Shown here: one piece after another, positions 40,152 through 48,873 of the stretch
How the letters are laid out: each line of letters begins with the position of its first letter
How positions within the stretch are numbered: the first letter of the stretch is position 1
NCBI GenBank assembly: GCA_029251375.1
Contig: JAQXDL010000049.1
Coordinates: 310,001-374,000, forward strand
Reading direction: 5' to 3'
Origin: Pseudomonadales bacterium
Lineage (GTDB): Bacteria; Pseudomonadota; Gammaproteobacteria; Pseudomonadales; Azotimanducaceae
Length of the DNA stretch: 64,000 nucleotides
Notes under the pieces: model-generated
Seen by the model: only the letters and a program-made list of their open reading frames with translations
Told to the model about the DNA's origin: nothing
Databases searched by the model: none
Position numbers and translations under genes: made by a program

Positions 40152-40552
40152 CGATTATCTCCTATGAATATTTTGAGAAGTTTTCTTTTGTCACTTCAAG
40201 TTATCTGCTCAGTTGGTTTGTTACTAAGATTTTATAAAATGGTTAGATATCCTGTTTATTTGTAAAGCAATGTTGTGATTGCAAAATGAATGCCATAAAG
40301 GCCCCGGTTTTTTGCATTGCCTTTTGTATAGCGTTTTTGGCGGACTTATGAGGTATGGTTAAGTTTTTGTTGCACCAGCTCGGTTCATTGCAAGAGGTTT
40401 AAGTCGTTTACTGGTGCATAAACTTAAAGTCATTAACTCAAGTTCGTTGAGCCAAGCGCATCAATGAACACTGCATAGAGAGTCAATAACTGAGAGTGTT
40501 GGAAGATTTTGTTTGTGACGCGAAATTTTGGCCGAATTGAAATCTCAAAAAA
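40152..40552. other. Noncoding gap upstream of the pseudogene, with a large hairpin
   Basis: No gene is seen. A large interrupted inverted repeat lies at 40359-40427, followed by a small hairpin at 40437-40451 (CTCAA-gttcg-TTGAG). The remainder is AT-rich and may hold the acyltransferase promoter and the eroded 5' part of the pseudogene, from about 40496. Confidence 0.5.
40359..40427. repeat. Interrupted inverted repeat (about 16 paired bases)
   Basis: TTAAGTTT-ttgt-TGCACCAG (40359-40378) is mirrored by CTGGTGCA-t-AAACTTAA (40411-40427, the shared A counted once) around a 32-base spacer. Both 8-base blocks pair perfectly. It could be a structured RNA or the ends of a very small relic element. 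Confidence 0.55.
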
Positions 40553-40946
40553 CCTCGTCATGAATTGATAAAATTTTTGTGTGAATCTGACCGATTCGCA
40601 GTACCTTTACTGCTGCTTAAATCTATGTCGGCTGTGACGAACGGTCCTGTTCAAATGTGGTGTAAGTCAATAGTTGGTTTCGGACGCTGTTACTACCAAT
40701 ATGTAAATGGAAAGGCGACTTTTGGTCGGTTTATTGCCTCGTAAAAAAGATAGCGATTTGCATCATGTCGGAATTCAGTGAAAGAACAAATTTGTTGGAA
40801 GAAACTGGGCATCATACAACTCGTCATGCCTGTATATTAGCGCTCTTACAGAGGCGAAGTTTGATGTGCTGAAGCGAGTCATCAAGAAGTCAGTGGTGCC
40901 AATGCGTAAATACTCCGACCGGGATAAAAAATCGGAGAGTCATTAG
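40553..40946 (+). pseudogene. DUF1801-family pseudogene with two frameshifts
   Basis: Three adjoining frames together spell a DUF1801-type protein. Frame A (from 40553) gives KSMSAVTNGPVQMWCKSIVGFG, of which PVQMW-KSIVGFGR-YYQY matches the family signature MWG-SIVGFG-Y-Y-Y. Near 40711 the match shifts frame (KGDFWSV, then IMSEF and LLEETGHH, where the family has GDW, IM-GF and LL-KLGKH). Near 40830 it shifts again to LYISALTEAKFDVLKRVIKKSV (family LYI-L-DVD-DVL--LI). The last frame stops at 40944-40946, overlapping the GTG of the MFS gene, so the intact gene was probably the first of that operon. A stop at 40538 and further shift remove the N-terminus. Confidence 0.82.
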
Positions 40947-42181
40947 TGCCTACACAAGCAGCGACTCAGATTAGTTTAACTTGGCTGCGGCGATCGTTAT
41001 TTCTCGTATCGATGCCGATCTTCTTTATTAACTTCTCACTGCCGGTCCAAGCAAAAGCACTTGGGGCTAACGCGACCGAGATAGGTTGGCTCATCGGGCT
41101 GTTTTCTTTCACCTTGTTGTTTATGCGACCACTCGTTGGTTTTGGCATGGATCGTTTCGGACGAAGACCTTTCTTTCTTGCGGCATTGTTGTTGTATGTT
41201 TTTACTTACGCGGGATACGGTTTTGCACAAGAGTTAGAAGCGATCTATGCTGGCCGAATATTGCAGGGTTTTGCTGCAGCAATGCTGTTAGTTGCAGTTG
41301 ATACAATCACAGCCGACTTGACCGATTCGGCGTCATTGGGCAATGAGATGGGAAAGAACATTCAAGCTCAGACCCGTTCAACCTTTGTAGGCGCATTCAT
41401 AGGATTCGGATTGGTGGGTATGGTGCCACTACTGGCTTGGAGCTATAGTTTTACATTGTTTGCTGTGTTTGCTGGTTTGGGACTTTTGTTCGCACTTGTA
41501 AAACTGCCAGAGTCTGCCTGTCAGATCGGCACCGCTAGTGAAGCGGTATTGGGTGACAATAGTGCGGATCGATCTTTGCAGATTATCGGCCAAGGTAGTG
41601 AGCAGCGAGGGATGCCTGTAAATAAGCCTAAACAGTTTCGTAGATTCTTAATGATTCTAATGCCAATTGGCTTCTGTGGCTCCATGATTCAACCGATGTA
41701 TTTAGTTTATCTACAGGATCAGTTTACGTCCGATACTCGATTACTATCATGGGAGTTTCTCCCCGCGGGCATTTTGTTTGCTATTTTGCCAGCAAAAATG
41801 GGTAGGTTTGTTGATCATGGGAATACGGTCCTTTACTTAGTATATGCGCTTGGATTAGCTGGAATAACCTGTATGTTGATTCCCGTCTTCACGACATTTT
41901 GGTCTCTTGTAATGGTTTACGCTGTTTCTGTTGTGCCTTGGACGTTGGTTGATCCAGCCAGAAAAGTGTTGGTTTTAACCTTTGCTGAGGTAAATGAGGT
42001 TGCAAAATCTTTTGGTATTTTAGAAATGTATTATGGTATTGGTGCGACCACCGGTCCTATCGCGGGCGGCTATCTTTATGATTTGGTTTCGCCGCAGTCA
42101 CCGTTTTATTTCAATGGCATATTGTCGATGCTGGTAGCATTATTCCTTTTTTTGTTATTCAGTAAGGAACGATCGACATGA
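40946..42181 (+). CDS. Major facilitator superfamily transporter
   Basis: A 411-residue transporter with about 12 helices. The MFS loop motif GFGMDRFGRRPFF lies between helices 2 and 3. A GTG start at 40946 is supported by GGAGA eight bases upstream, and it overlaps the stop of the DUF1801 pseudogene. Substrate unknown; the pattern is drug/metabolite efflux-like. The following acetyltransferase overlaps it by four bases (ATGA), so the pair is co-translated; acetylation and export of one compound is possible. Confidence 0.88.
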   Translation: MPTQAATQISLTWLRRSLFLVSMPIFFINFSLPVQAKALGANATEIGWLIGLFSFTLLFMRPLVGFGMDRFGRRPFFLAALLLYVFTYAGYGFAQELEAIYAGRILQGFAAAMLLVAVDTITADLTDSASLGNEMGKNIQAQTRSTFVGAFIGFGLVGMVPLLAWSYSFTLFAVFAGLGLLFALVKLPESACQIGTASEAVLGDNSADRSLQIIGQGSEQRGMPVNKPKQFRRFLMILMPIGFCGSMIQPMYLVYLQDQFTSDTRLLSWEFLPAGILFAILPAKMGRFVDHGNTVLYLVYALGLAGITCMLIPVFTTFWSLVMVYAVSVVPWTLVDPARKVLVLTFAEVNEVAKSFGILEMYYGIGATTGPIAGGYLYDLVSPQSPFYFNGILSMLVALFLFLLFSKERST

Positions 42182-42672
42182 ATATCAGGTCTTTTGTAGA
42201 GGCGGAGCTTGAAGATATACTGTCAATCTATAATCGGGCGCGTGCAAAGGAAGAATGTTTTGCAGACGTCAATGCGACATTACAAGCGTTGAAACAACTT
42301 ATTGCAGGGGAAAGTGTTTTTGTTGCATTGAGCCAAAAGCTATCTTTGAACCAAAAGCCATCTTTGAGCCAAAAACCATCTTTGAGCCAAAAACCATCTG
42401 GCGAGAAAATCATTGGCTTTGTATCAGTTTGGTCAGCGCAGAAGTTTGTTCATCACTTGTATGTTGACCCTGATTACCAAGGCAAAGGTGTAGCAACGGC
42501 ACTGGTTCGACAGTGCGTTGATGAATTTGGATACCCGCTGAGCTTGAAATGTTTGGTAACCAATACGGCCGCTTGCAAATACTATGAGGCTTCCGGTTGG
42601 AAAAATGCCGGCCTTAGTGGCGGTACCGATGGCGATGCGATTTTATACCGTTTGCAACTGTTGGCTGATTGA
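42178..42672 (+). CDS. GNAT-family N-acetyltransferase with repeat insertion
   Basis: An acetyl-CoA-dependent transferase of 164 residues. The acetyl-CoA loop is HLYVDPDYQGKGVATALV (about 98-115), followed by LKCLVTNTAACKYYEASGW. Between the second and third elements is a run of 6-residue repeats (LSQKLS, LNQKPS, LSQKPS, LSQKPS) not part of the fold. It overlaps the MFS gene by four bases. Acceptor unknown. Confidence 0.87.
   Translation: MNIRSFVEAELEDILSIYNRARAKEECFADVNATLQALKQLIAGESVFVALSQKLSLNQKPSLSQKPSLSQKPSGEKIIGFVSVWSAQKFVHHLYVDPDYQGKGVATALVRQCVDEFGYPLSLKCLVTNTAACKYYEASGWKNAGLSGGTDGDAILYRLQLLAD
42328..42399 (+). repeat. 18-base in-frame tandem repeat in the GNAT gene
   Basis: Four copies of an 18-base unit (TTGAGCCAAAAACCATCT); the last two are identical. 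All are in frame, so copy-number change would keep the reading frame. Confidence 0.93.
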
Positions 42673-42835
42673 ACGCAAAATTTGGTAAAATTTAGGCCGT
42701 GATCTATGTTCGGTCATGGCTCATGAGCGCTCTCATATTCGTGCTTATAATTGCATCTCTGAGATGGTTTTGTCGTGTCACAAACCTCATAATAAACGCT
42801 AGACATAATAGCAATATCAGGCAATAAGGAAACAT

Positions 42836-43519
42836 GTGGAGCAACTAACGACACAGCAGATGCAAGAGATTATTGCTGGTAACGAATTGTTGTTGGGTAC
42901 TGAGCAGTACCCTAATTTGCTTCGGACTGACTCCGGTGAAATTGTAAAATTTTTTTACCCCAAAAGCCGTCTGTCGACGTCGACCTTTTTCCCTAAAGCA
43001 AAAGTTTTTGCAGACAATGGCTTGCGACTAAAAAAATTGCAGGTCACCGCGCCCTTGACCAAGCGTGTCGCCTATTGTGCAACACTAAAAATGTACCTAG
43101 TCATCTATGATCGTATCCCAGGTAAAGATCTTCGCATGTGGGATGAGGAAGGAAATGGTGCAGCGTTGCAAGGGCTACAGAAGTATCTCGCCGAGCTCCA
43201 TCGCAAGGGTGTTATGTTTCGAGGCATTCATCTTGGTAATGTTCTGATGGATGATGAGGGACGATATGCATTGGTTGATATTTCCGGGTTGTCTTGTAAG
43301 TCTAAACCCTTGAGTCTATGGCAACGCATGAGAAACCTCATAAACCTGTTGGGCGTTGAAGACGACCAAAAAATCCTATTATCTTACGGGCTGAGTCAAT
43401 TTGTTGCGGGCTATTGTATCGCAGCCGGGTTGGACAAAAGTGACATTGCCTATTTGGATAGAAAGCTCTCCTGGCGCTTGGGACAAGATATCGATGCTTT
43501 GAGAACTTTAGAACTTTAG
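42836..43519 (+). CDS. Kinase-like protein of the lipopolysaccharide-kinase/toluene-tolerance group
   Basis: A small kinase-like fold (227 residues) of the Kdo/InaA/BUD32-type. The catalytic loop region reads HRKGVMFRGIHLGNVLM, where classical members have HGD...N; Asn is kept but the Asp is replaced. The metal-binding DFD region reads LVDISGL. Such RGIHLGN forms occur in proteins annotated 'toluene tolerance' near LPS core genes in Pseudomonas, so this is a family trait rather than local decay. It starts with GTG after AAGGAAAC. The C-terminal codons lie in a 10-base tandem repeat. Function unproven. Confidence 0.72.
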   Translation: MEQLTTQQMQEIIAGNELLLGTEQYPNLLRTDSGEIVKFFYPKSRLSTSTFFPKAKVFADNGLRLKKLQVTAPLTKRVAYCATLKMYLVIYDRIPGKDLRMWDEEGNGAALQGLQKYLAELHRKGVMFRGIHLGNVLMDDEGRYALVDISGLSCKSKPLSLWQRMRNLINLLGVEDDQKILLSYGLSQFVAGYCIAAGLDKSDIAYLDRKLSWRLGQDIDALRTLEL

Positions 43520-43566
43520 AACTTTAGAACTTTAGTGCCTTAGTGCTCTACTGCCTTAGTGCTTTA
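43500..43566 (+). repeat. 10-base tandem repeat over the end of the kinase-like gene
   Basis: About four copies of AGAACTTTAG (43500-43536), followed by eroded copies (AGTGCCTTAG, AGTGCTTTAG) to 43566. The repeat supplies the gene's last codons and its TAG stop, and reaches into the end of the convergent carotenoid oxygenase gene. Confidence 0.88.
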
Positions 43567-45013
43567 GTAGTATCTCTTGTGTGAAAAAACCGTGGAACTG
43601 ATGCGGAATATGATGCGGTAATTTCACGCAAGCAATTGTATTTGTTATATCAGCAGCCGCCAATATATGTAGTTCGGTGCAATGGCTGAATGCGTTATAA
43701 ATCAGCTCCAATACGTAGCCGTCTTCTTCTTTGTTACTGTCATTAGCGAGCGCAAATAGTGGTTCGGAGCCGTAGTAACCCGGTTCGAGTGTAACTAAAT
43801 TCTGATGCCCTGCTTGGTTTATTGACTGAATGGCGTTGTAAAAACTGGCATAGCCATTGTCGACTGAACAAGCCGTAAACGTAAGATTATTTTCTCTGCC
43901 AACTAACAGTGGGTTAAACGTTGGGAACTCGCTCTCAGTATTCGTGACAGATTCCCAGCGCATTTTTCCATTTTGTAAATTTAGGAAATAGCGTCGATAC
44001 TTACCTCCGGCAAATTTTTCAATGCCCGTCACGTCCTTAAGACCTGCGTTAGCATCAAAATTGTCAGCGTACATGCCATCGATAACCAGTTCGTTGCCTA
44101 CTTGCCAAGCATTGCCAAAATGAATAATAGCGCCATCATCCGTTTCGTATCTTTGCACTTCTTCATGGGTGGCGAGGTCAATAACAATGACCTGCATTGG
44201 TTGATCTTTTCTATAGCCTATACAGTCGGCAATCGTTGCGCGACCGAGAATCACATCCATGATGCCCTCAGTTACGATTGAGTTAATAAAGTAGATGCCG
44301 TATCTATCGGTGATGACAAAATCATGGCAGAAAGGAAATGTCTCAAGTTTAATCGCACCTTTACTCACCATTTTCCCTTCAACTGAAATCCGGTAGGTAT
44401 TTATCTTTGCTTTGGCTCCGGATTTACCAAAGTCCAGACCTGCGCCAAAATTGTAGTAGTCACCTGATTTGGGTTCGATTTTACCGTGGGCACTGAATAC
44501 CATTGCCGGTGTCAACTCGCCGTCATAGGTGTACTCCCCGTAAGTGTGCAAGTTGGATGGGTCCAAAGCGTAGGGTTTGCCGCCTTCGTTCAACGCTAAT
44601 AGGTGGCCACCATGATAAACAGAGTTTGTATTAGCAGGATTTGCCGGCGGTCTGAGAATATTCGCCAGAATGCCCCCCGGCCGCTGTGTGCCGAAGCCGC
44701 GGTATTCTATCTTGCCGGTTTGGCTTTCTTTTACATACTTGGGTGTACGTACAAATCGGTTTTTAAAATGGACTCTGCCATTTTGAAACGTGAATGCGCA
44801 GAGCATTCCATCGCCATCGAACCAATGTCCAAATTTTTCGTTACCAAGTTTTAGTCGGCCTGGGCCATTTCGAAAGAAGGTGCCGCTGAGGTTGGCAGGG
44901 ATGACGCCTTGGATCGACGCATTCTCGTTTTCGTGGACCCAATAGGAAAACTCTTTGTTTTGCGGTTCGTGTCCACCATTGCAGTTGGGAATTACCTCAA
45001 GTTGTGCCGACAT
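43556..45013 (-). CDS. Carotenoid oxygenase (RPE65/CCD family)
   Basis: Nonheme iron oxygenase that cleaves carotenoid or stilbene-type double bonds. It starts with the family block GTFFRNGPGRL and FGHWFDGDGM. The four iron-ligand His regions are recognisable: FSAHGKIEP, FCHDFVITDRYG, IIHFGNAW and PHQFHGFF. I prefer the ATG at 45013 (MSAQLEV) to 45031. The extreme 3' end overlaps the 10-base repeat. No carotenoid synthesis gene is in the window. Confidence 0.92.
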   Translation of the reverse strand: MSAQLEVIPNCNGGHEPQNKEFSYWVHENENASIQGVIPANLSGTFFRNGPGRLKLGNEKFGHWFDGDGMLCAFTFQNGRVHFKNRFVRTPKYVKESQTGKIEYRGFGTQRPGGILANILRPPANPANTNSVYHGGHLLALNEGGKPYALDPSNLHTYGEYTYDGELTPAMVFSAHGKIEPKSGDYYNFGAGLDFGKSGAKAKINTYRISVEGKMVSKGAIKLETFPFCHDFVITDRYGIYFINSIVTEGIMDVILGRATIADCIGYRKDQPMQVIVIDLATHEEVQRYETDDGAIIHFGNAWQVGNELVIDGMYADNFDANAGLKDVTGIEKFAGGKYRRYFLNLQNGKMRWESVTNTESEFPTFNPLLVGRENNLTFTACSVDNGYASFYNAIQSINQAGHQNLVTLEPGYYGSEPLFALANDSNKEEDGYVLELIYNAFSHCTELHILAAADITNTIACVKLPHHIPHQFHGFFTQEILLKH

Positions 45014-45290
45014 TGTTGCACCATTTATCAAGATATCGTCTCCACAATAGCAATATCAATAAAACAGTCAAGCATGACTTTTTGGAAGGGTTGCAGCGAT
45101 GATAGGCAAGCTTGATCATAGTTAAGCGCTTGCTAGCGCGGCTTGGCTATTACCGGTTTAATAGCATTAACAAATGGCGGCGATTTTGCTGTCGGGCATT
45201 TTCAAGCTTAACAACTTTTTTCAACGAGCTAACTGGAGTATGTTGGACGAAGCAAAGGGTAGTGGATGATTGACTAATTCGGAGAAAGTT

Positions 45291-46469
45291 ATGCCATATG
45301 TAGAAAACAGAACGATTCATGATGCTGATTCGCACATTATGGAGTTACCTGGAACGCTAGAACACTATTTGCCTAAGTCAGCGTTAGCAGAGTTCAATCA
45401 GAAAACGGCACCTGCCAACTATGAGGTTCAGTGGGCTAAAGATGCAAGGGATCTTCAAGCTGACCCCGAATTCAGGGCCGGTGATGAAGCCAATATTCTA
45501 TTGCGTAAAAATCATTCTGCATTGGGTGCTTTTGACAAAGCAGATCGTCCCAAAGCTTTAGATTTGCTGGGTTTTACCAGCCAACTAGTCTTTACCACGA
45601 CGGCGCTAAGTAATTATGGTCTCGAGCATTCAGGTGATATTGGTTTGGCTTTGGAAACAGCGCGCGCACACAATCGCATGATGGTTGATTTCTGCAGCGT
45701 CGATGCTCGTTTACTCGGCACCGGCTATGTGCCTTTGGCTGATATTGAGGCCGCACCAAGGATCGCAACAGAAGCTATCAACATGGGTTGTAAAGCGTTG
45801 GTGATTCCTTCTCGTTGTCCCAGTGGACATAGTCCTTCTCATGTCGGTTTCGACCGACTTTGGGCGATAGCACAAGAAGCTGGGGTGCCAGTTCTGTTTC
45901 ATGTTGGTGGCGAAGAAAAAATGCAGCGTGCTTATGCGAACAATGGCTTACCCGCCGTGCGTGACTTCCATGGCGGCGATGAAAATTTCACTTCAACAAG
46001 TTTTATGACAATCCCTTTAGCACTATGGCAGACGATGTCGATGTTGATTATGGATGGGGTTTGCGATCGGTTTCCAAACTTGCAGTTTGGTGCGATCGAA
46101 TTGGGTGCTTCCTGGGTACCTAGCTGGATGCAGTTTATGGACGCCAGTTTTGGTGCTTTCCGCAAAGGAGAGGAGCGGCTGCAGAGGTTGTCAGCAAAAC
46201 CCAGCGAGATTGCCCAGCGACAGTTTAAGGTGACCCCTTATCCCCATGAAGATACCGCTTGGATAATAGACAATTCTGGACCTGAAATGCTGTTATTCTC
46301 TTCAGACTTCCCGCATGTCGAGGGTGGTCGAAATCCCTTAAAGCGCTTTAATGATTCCCTCGTTGGTTTGTCAGAACAAAGCCAGCAGAAGTTTTTCCGA
46401 GATAACTTTATTACGTTAATGGGGGCAGGTCTTGAGAAAAGTCTTCACGATCATCCTTCAGTACGATAG
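45291..46469 (+). CDS. Amidohydrolase family 2 (metal-dependent hydrolase/decarboxylase)
   Basis: A TIM-barrel amidohydrolase of 392 residues. It starts with IHDADSHIME, a form of the metal-site motif. FHVGG follows about residue 205, and a late SSDFPHVEGGRNP includes the catalytic Asp. Family members include ACMSD-like decarboxylases. The ATG at 45291 has GGAGA upstream; a TTG at 45270 is less likely. It stands alone between the carotenoid oxygenase and the PuuD-like gene. Confidence 0.88.
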   Translation: MPYVENRTIHDADSHIMELPGTLEHYLPKSALAEFNQKTAPANYEVQWAKDARDLQADPEFRAGDEANILLRKNHSALGAFDKADRPKALDLLGFTSQLVFTTTALSNYGLEHSGDIGLALETARAHNRMMVDFCSVDARLLGTGYVPLADIEAAPRIATEAINMGCKALVIPSRCPSGHSPSHVGFDRLWAIAQEAGVPVLFHVGGEEKMQRAYANNGLPAVRDFHGGDENFTSTSFMTIPLALWQTMSMLIMDGVCDRFPNLQFGAIELGASWVPSWMQFMDASFGAFRKGEERLQRLSAKPSEIAQRQFKVTPYPHEDTAWIIDNSGPEMLLFSSDFPHVEGGRNPLKRFNDSLVGLSEQSQQKFFRDNFITLMGAGLEKSLHDHPSVR

Positions 46470-46599
46470 TTTTTAAAAAAATTCAATGTTAACATCGCGG
46501 TACGAGTACTATTTATAGTAATTCAATAATAATCATAGGGTTAAGCAATACTCGAATTAGGGTATACAAGCCCAGCGAATTTCCTTTAAGGGGGCACAC

Positions 46600-47268
46600 A
46601 TGGACATAGCGTTGTTTACCAGTGGCGGATTAGACTATCTGTTTAGATGGGGACACTTTCTAGCCGGTATTACTTGGATAGGTATTCTTTACTATTTCAA
46701 TTTTGTACAGACTGAATACTTCAAAGAAGCAGAGGATTCTCATCGATCCGGCGCTATCCAGAAATTAGTGCCTCGTGCACTATGGTGGTTCCGATGGGGT
46801 GCGATGCTAACCTTCCTTACCGGTTGTTGGTTACTTGCGAAGCTAGGCGCTTACGCATCTGTAGACATTATGGTCGGAGCGACGTTAGGTACATTGATGT
46901 TCCTGAATGTTTGGATGGTTATCTGGCCTAATCAAAAGATTATCATTGCTTCTGCAACGCAGGTTGCTCAAGGCGGTGAAGCTCTTCCAGCAGCAGCGGC
47001 GGCAGCACCAAAGGCCGGGCTTGCATCTAGAACTAACACACTGTTCTCAATTCCGATGTTATTTTTTATGGGATCGTCAGCGCATATGACGAGTGGAACA
47101 TTCTCTAGTGCTAGTGCAGCAGCAATTGGTGCATCTCTTGTTGTGATATTTGCCCTTGAAGCAAATGGTTTGTTTGGAAAGCAGGGTGTCATGACCAGTG
47201 TGAAGGGTGTTATTACTTCAGGCTTCGTGCTGACAGCTGTGCTCTATGGAATTATTGCCGTACTTTAA
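46600..47268 (+). CDS. PuuD-like (urate oxidase N-terminal) membrane protein
   Basis: A membrane protein of 222 residues with the PuuD/Urate_ox_N signature: FRWGHFLAGITWIGILYYFNFVQ, WWFRWGAMLTFLTG and WMVIWPNQKIIIA. About six helices are predicted. Full PuuD urate hydroxylases are longer, with a C-terminal cytochrome c domain; here that domain and its CxxCH are absent. Urate oxidation therefore cannot be assumed. AAGGGGG lies before the ATG, and a terminator follows. Confidence 0.83.
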   Translation: MDIALFTSGGLDYLFRWGHFLAGITWIGILYYFNFVQTEYFKEAEDSHRSGAIQKLVPRALWWFRWGAMLTFLTGCWLLAKLGAYASVDIMVGATLGTLMFLNVWMVIWPNQKIIIASATQVAQGGEALPAAAAAAPKAGLASRTNTLFSIPMLFFMGSSAHMTSGTFSSASAAAIGASLVVIFALEANGLFGKQGVMTSVKGVITSGFVLTAVLYGIIAVL

Positions 47269-47357
47269 ACGTACGACGCAATTTTTGACGCCTAGCTTCA
47301 ATTGATAAAGGCGCAATCGACCAAGGCCTTTGAAGAGCGATAGGTTATTGTTTGATG

Positions 47358-47384
47358 AAGGGCTTCCGTAGGGAGCCCTTTTTT
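47358..47384 (+). terminator. Rho-independent terminator after the PuuD-like gene
   Basis: AAGGGCTTCC-gta-GGGAGCCCTT (one wobble pair), followed by TTTT; 89 bases after the stop. Confidence 0.88.
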
Positions 47385-47492
47385 GTTTCAAAACACGTTG
47401 TCTCAGGTGTCTTGAGGCTGGCTTAACTAATTGTTTTCAACCAATGTTTTACGACGTTAATAGTGTTGAAGCAATTCTAGAACGGGAATGTC

Positions 47493-48227
47493 ATGACAAA
47501 TAAAACAAATCTTGATTTACCCTCTATTAAACCTGAAAGTGATCAGGTGGCCTCCTATCGTAGAGGCGGACGAGCCGAAGCGCCGAAACAAAGTAACTTT
47601 AATGGATTGTTGGTTTTTACCATCGCTTTGATGGCGATAATGATGGGAGTGGGTGGCTTCACAATCTATGAAGTTCAAGAAAGATTAGATCAATCAAACC
47701 GAATTTTGGAGAAAACAGAAAAATTGGTGCGCGATCTAGAATCTCGCTTAGAAGCTACCGGTACTGATGTTGGTAAAACCTTGGTTGCGATGCAGGCGCA
47801 GCAAGAGACGAACTTCACGGAAATCGACAAGCTGTGGAAAATTGCGTATCGGCAGAATAGACCTAAGTTACAAGAACTCGAAAAGAAACTCGGTACCGTG
47901 TCTGCTTCAAATATAGAAATTGAAAAACGGGTTAAATCCTCTGTTGGTAACTTGGCTAAAGTGAATGCTGATATGACAGACCTGAAAGAGGGTATTAGCC
48001 AAGAGAACACAGAATTGCTAACTCAAACCGGCATGTTGAGGAATAAGGTTCAAGCACAGGAAGATAGCATTGAAGCGAATAAACGTGCCGTTGCGAGTTT
48101 GAAGCAACAAGTAAAAACTTTGGATGAAGCCATTGCTGTGTTTGATCAGTATCGTAAGCAGATCACACAGAAGTTTTTAGAAATCCAAAATCAACTTCCT
48201 GAGGCGTCCCCTTCATCATCCGGCTAG
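47493..48227 (+). CDS. Membrane-anchored coiled-coil protein, function unknown
   Basis: I do not recognise a named family. A charged N-terminal tail (about 40 residues) precedes one helix (LLVFTIALMAIMMGVGGFTIY, about 39-59). A long predicted coiled coil follows (about 60-235), with Leu/Ile heptads such as LDQSNRILEKTEKLVRDL. The topology suggests a cytoplasmic N-terminus and a periplasmic rod. It is convergent with gspB-gspA; a cell-envelope role is plausible but unsupported. Confidence 0.75.
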   Translation: MTNKTNLDLPSIKPESDQVASYRRGGRAEAPKQSNFNGLLVFTIALMAIMMGVGGFTIYEVQERLDQSNRILEKTEKLVRDLESRLEATGTDVGKTLVAMQAQQETNFTEIDKLWKIAYRQNRPKLQELEKKLGTVSASNIEIEKRVKSSVGNLAKVNADMTDLKEGISQENTELLTQTGMLRNKVQAQEDSIEANKRAVASLKQQVKTLDEAIAVFDQYRKQITQKFLEIQNQLPEASPSSSG

Positions 48228-48298
48228 TCATTTAAAACCGCCAGTTAAACCTCTAAAATTTCCGTAGCGTGTTTTATTTGGAAGTTAGAGGCTTTAGT

Positions 48299-48871
48299 CT
48301 AAAAAGTTATTCTGAACCGATAAGTCTGGTGGCGAATAACGGCGCCTTCTTCAGTAATCTCATCGAGTAAGAAATCCTCAGCAACATACTCGCCTTCATT
48401 CATCATGCTGCCGTTGATATTGACCATACGAAGTGATGGGTCGGCGGAATAGACATGACTGGATATTGTTAACAGAGGCATCGCGCGTTGAATGTTCATC
48501 GGTAGTTGAGACGCTGGGATAATCTGGCCATTGGCGGAATTTGACGATGATGTTTTGAGCGTGCTGGATGCTTTTTTCTGGCTGCTTGGCACGCTTGTCG
48601 GTTTAGACAAATCATTCTGTTCGACTCTCGATTGCGATGGCGTTTGAGTCATCGCGGATGCGGTTGCCGCATCAACCGGTTTCGATGTTTGCTGCCACCA
48701 AGCCAGACCTGCGATATTAATACCCACTAAAATTAGACCAATGCCAATGTACCAACCTTTTGAATTTACATTTCGTGTCGGTGGTGCCCGATGAATCGAG
48801 CCTAAATCAGGGGTTTTCTGTGCACGGCGCTCTTGCTCCGATTTATTCAGTGCGTCAAGAATATAGGACAT
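48299..48871 (-). CDS. gspB: GspB-type general secretion pathway protein
   Basis: A 190-residue protein that begins with the diagnostic MSYILDALNKSEQERR, has one membrane helix (about 42-60), a Ser/Thr/Gln-rich linker, and a C-terminal GspB domain (QRAMPLLTISSHVYSADPSLRMV). GspB works with GspA to place the type II secretin in the envelope. It is two bases after gspA. No other gsp gene is in the window. Confidence 0.9.
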   Translation of the reverse strand: MSYILDALNKSEQERRAQKTPDLGSIHRAPPTRNVNSKGWYIGIGLILVGINIAGLAWWQQTSKPVDAATASAMTQTPSQSRVEQNDLSKPTSVPSSQKKASSTLKTSSSNSANGQIIPASQLPMNIQRAMPLLTISSHVYSADPSLRMVNINGSMMNEGEYVAEDFLLDEITEEGAVIRHQTYRFRITF

Positions 48872-48873
48872 AC

